Assembly (NCBI GenBank): GCA_046496815.1
Contig: JAWOGN010000207.1
Location: 1-7,324 of the forward strand
DNA length: 7,324 nucleotides
Source of the DNA: JAWOGN01 sp046496815
Lineage (GTDB): Bacteria > Desulfobacterota > DSM-4660 > Desulfatiglandales > Desulfatiglandaceae
Reading direction: 5' to 3'
Every line of letters starts with the position of its first letter. The stretch's first letter is position 1. Below the pieces are notes generated by a model. It was not told the origin of the DNA. It ran no database searches and saw only the letters and a program-made list of their open reading frames with translations. Of the stretch, positions 6,274-7,324 are shown piece by piece. The position numbers and the translations under genes are program-made.

Positions 6274-7324
6274 ATGGAAACTCTCTGGTCGGCCTTGTAT
6301 GTGCTTCTATCCCTGCTTGCTTTCGTCATGTTCATTCTTGTCCTCGTCAAGCTTTTCAAGGCGGAGGGGATCCTTCGAGGGGTTCTGGGTATCCTCAGTT
6401 GCGGAATCTACCCGTTTATCTGGGGGTGGGTAAAGAACAGAGAATTTAGGCTCACAAAGGTCATGGTGGTATGGACGGCAACAGTCATTGCCTCATTCCT
6501 GATTTCCCTGACCCTGCTTTTGGGGGGAGGTGTGGGCCTCGTGAAAGGAGTAAAATCTGCGGGCGAAGCCACTGAGCCCTCCACGCGGCGCGCCTCGGAA
6601 ACTTCCAAAAAATCGATCCCGAAACCGGTATCCAAACCGGTGATACCCTCCGCTGAACCCAATACGGTGAAGGAATCCGCCCCAAAGAAACTATCGAGCT
6701 ATGATCTGGAGATGAAAAAATTGAACGATTTCATAGGCAAGAATAGTTCAAATGCGGATGCCTACTACAATCGGGCCTTGCTGTTTGAGCAGAGAGGAAA
6801 TCCGCCAATGGCGGTCAAAGACTATACCAAAGCGATTGAACTCAATCCTAACCATGTGGAAGCTTACTATAATCGAGGTCTTGTTTTTTCTAAAATGCAA
6901 AAGTATGAACTCGCCGCTAAGGATTTCAATGCAGTGCTATCTCTCAATCCCCGCTCGTTCGAGGCGTACTGTAATAGAGGAAATGTCAACTATCGTTTGG
7001 GCAAAAAAGATCTTGCGCTCAACGATTACGCCTGGGCGTTGAAAATACGACCCGACGATGCCGATCTTTTCTACAACAGCGCCGTGGTCTATAAGGCCAA
7101 TGGACACCTCTCGAAGGCTGAACGAAATTTTAAGAAAGCCGCGGCAATGGGTCACGAAAAGTCGAAGCACTATTTGCCGGACCAGACCAAGAAAGAAGTT
7201 AAAGCGAAGCGCGCTTCATCGCCATCCGCCGTTTTGTGGAAGAATGATCTCAGCAATGCGAAAATACCTGCTACAGCTGCAAAGGGGCGGATCCATGGGG
7301 AGGAGTTTGTCTCCAATTCCTCTG
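6274..7324 (+). CDS. Multi-span membrane protein with four TPRs, C-terminus cut by window edge
   Basis: The ORF is open for 350 codons to the right edge with no stop. It starts at ATG 6274, just after an in-frame TAG at 6259-6261, and the ribosome binding site is weak (TGAG). Visible features in order: a membrane helix at about 3-27; a shorter hydrophobic segment at about 36-52 (GVLGILSCGIYPFIWGW); a third helix at about 63-88 ending in LLLGGGVGLV; and a linker rich in Pro, Ser and Lys at about 95-145. Four TPRs of exactly 34 residues follow, starting at residues 160, 194, 228 and 262, with typical AYYNRG and AIELNPN signatures. After a Lys-rich stretch, the last 30 residues (about SAVLWKNDL to the edge) look like the start of another domain, perhaps beta-rich, including GRIHGEEF. 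The product is unknown. It shares only the TPR fold with its neighbour and is not a copy of it. Confidence 0.85.
   Translation, partial: METLWSALYVLLSLLAFVMFILVLVKLFKAEGILRGVLGILSCGIYPFIWGWVKNREFRLTKVMVVWTATVIASFLISLTLLLGGGVGLVKGVKSAGEATEPSTRRASETSKKSIPKPVSKPVIPSAEPNTVKESAPKKLSSYDLEMKKLNDFIGKNSSNADAYYNRALLFEQRGNPPMAVKDYTKAIELNPNHVEAYYNRGLVFSKMQKYELAAKDFNAVLSLNPRSFEAYCNRGNVNYRLGKKDLALNDYAWALKIRPDDADLFYNSAVVYKANGHLSKAERNFKKAAAMGHEKSKHYLPDQTKKEVKAKRASSPSAVLWKNDLSNAKIPATAAKGRIHGEEFVSNSS
6751..7158 (+). repeat. Four tandem 34-residue TPR units
   Basis: Units begin at 6751, 6853, 6955 and 7057, each 102 bases. Conserved positions include Y/F-Y/C-N near the start (AYYNRA, AYYNRG, AYCNRG, LFYNSA), a Gly/Lys turn, A at helix B, and a closing NP/RP in the first three units. 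The last unit (residues 262-295) is the most diverged. Confidence 0.85.

Noticed and set aside
6752..7042. Plus-strand open frame of 96 codons inside the last gene
   Set aside because: The frame starting at 6274 encodes exact TPR units across this stretch, so this frame is a shadow.

Overview
The window is a conserved housekeeping block for protein export, followed by two tetratricopeptide-repeat (TPR) membrane proteins. All real genes lie on the + strand. The order is tgt (3' part only), yajC, secD, secF, a 772-residue single-span TPR protein, and a second multi-span TPR protein cut by the right edge. Base composition looks near 50% GC by eye. The tgt-yajC-secD-secF order is shared by many proteobacteria and deltaproteobacteria. 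The Gly-rich YajC N-terminus, the short SecD (533 aa, against 615 in E. coli), the lengthened SecF and the TPR gene behind secF together suggest a sulfate-reducer-like deltaproteobacterium (Desulfobacterota). That placement comes from remembered family resemblance, not from a search.

Left part (1-2581): the tgt fragment carries the catalytic Asp and the zinc-binding Cys/His set, and its stop overlaps the yajC start (ATGA). YajC is a small single-span SecDF partner. A 137-bp gap follows, then secD with a GTG start. Middle (2582-3785): a 136-bp gap able to fold into a nested stem-loop, then secF. SecD and SecF keep the residues matching the proton-relay Asp and Arg positions known from Thermus SecDF, so the pair should be a working proton-driven export motor. 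SecF has about 47 extra residues between its second and third usual membrane helices, which look like two additional helices.

Right part (3786-7324): 10 bp after secF comes a protein with one N-terminal membrane helix, a domain of about 110 residues that I do not recognise, and a long TPR solenoid. The solenoid contains an ungapped 171-residue tandem duplication (about 51% identity). After a 159-bp gap, an ORF open to the window edge encodes two or three membrane helices, a Pro/Ser/Lys-rich linker and four exact 34-residue TPRs.

How the genes may work together: YajC, SecD and SecF form the SecYEG accessory complex that pulls substrates across the inner membrane. The first TPR protein probably faces the periplasm and is closely linked to secF, so a role at the exit side of the translocon is a reasonable but unproven idea. 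I saw no mobile element, CRISPR array, tRNA, rRNA or clear intrinsic terminator. No wholly new system is evident. The points most worth attention are the SecF insertion, the SecF-linked TPR protein with its internal duplication, and the open frame just before secD.
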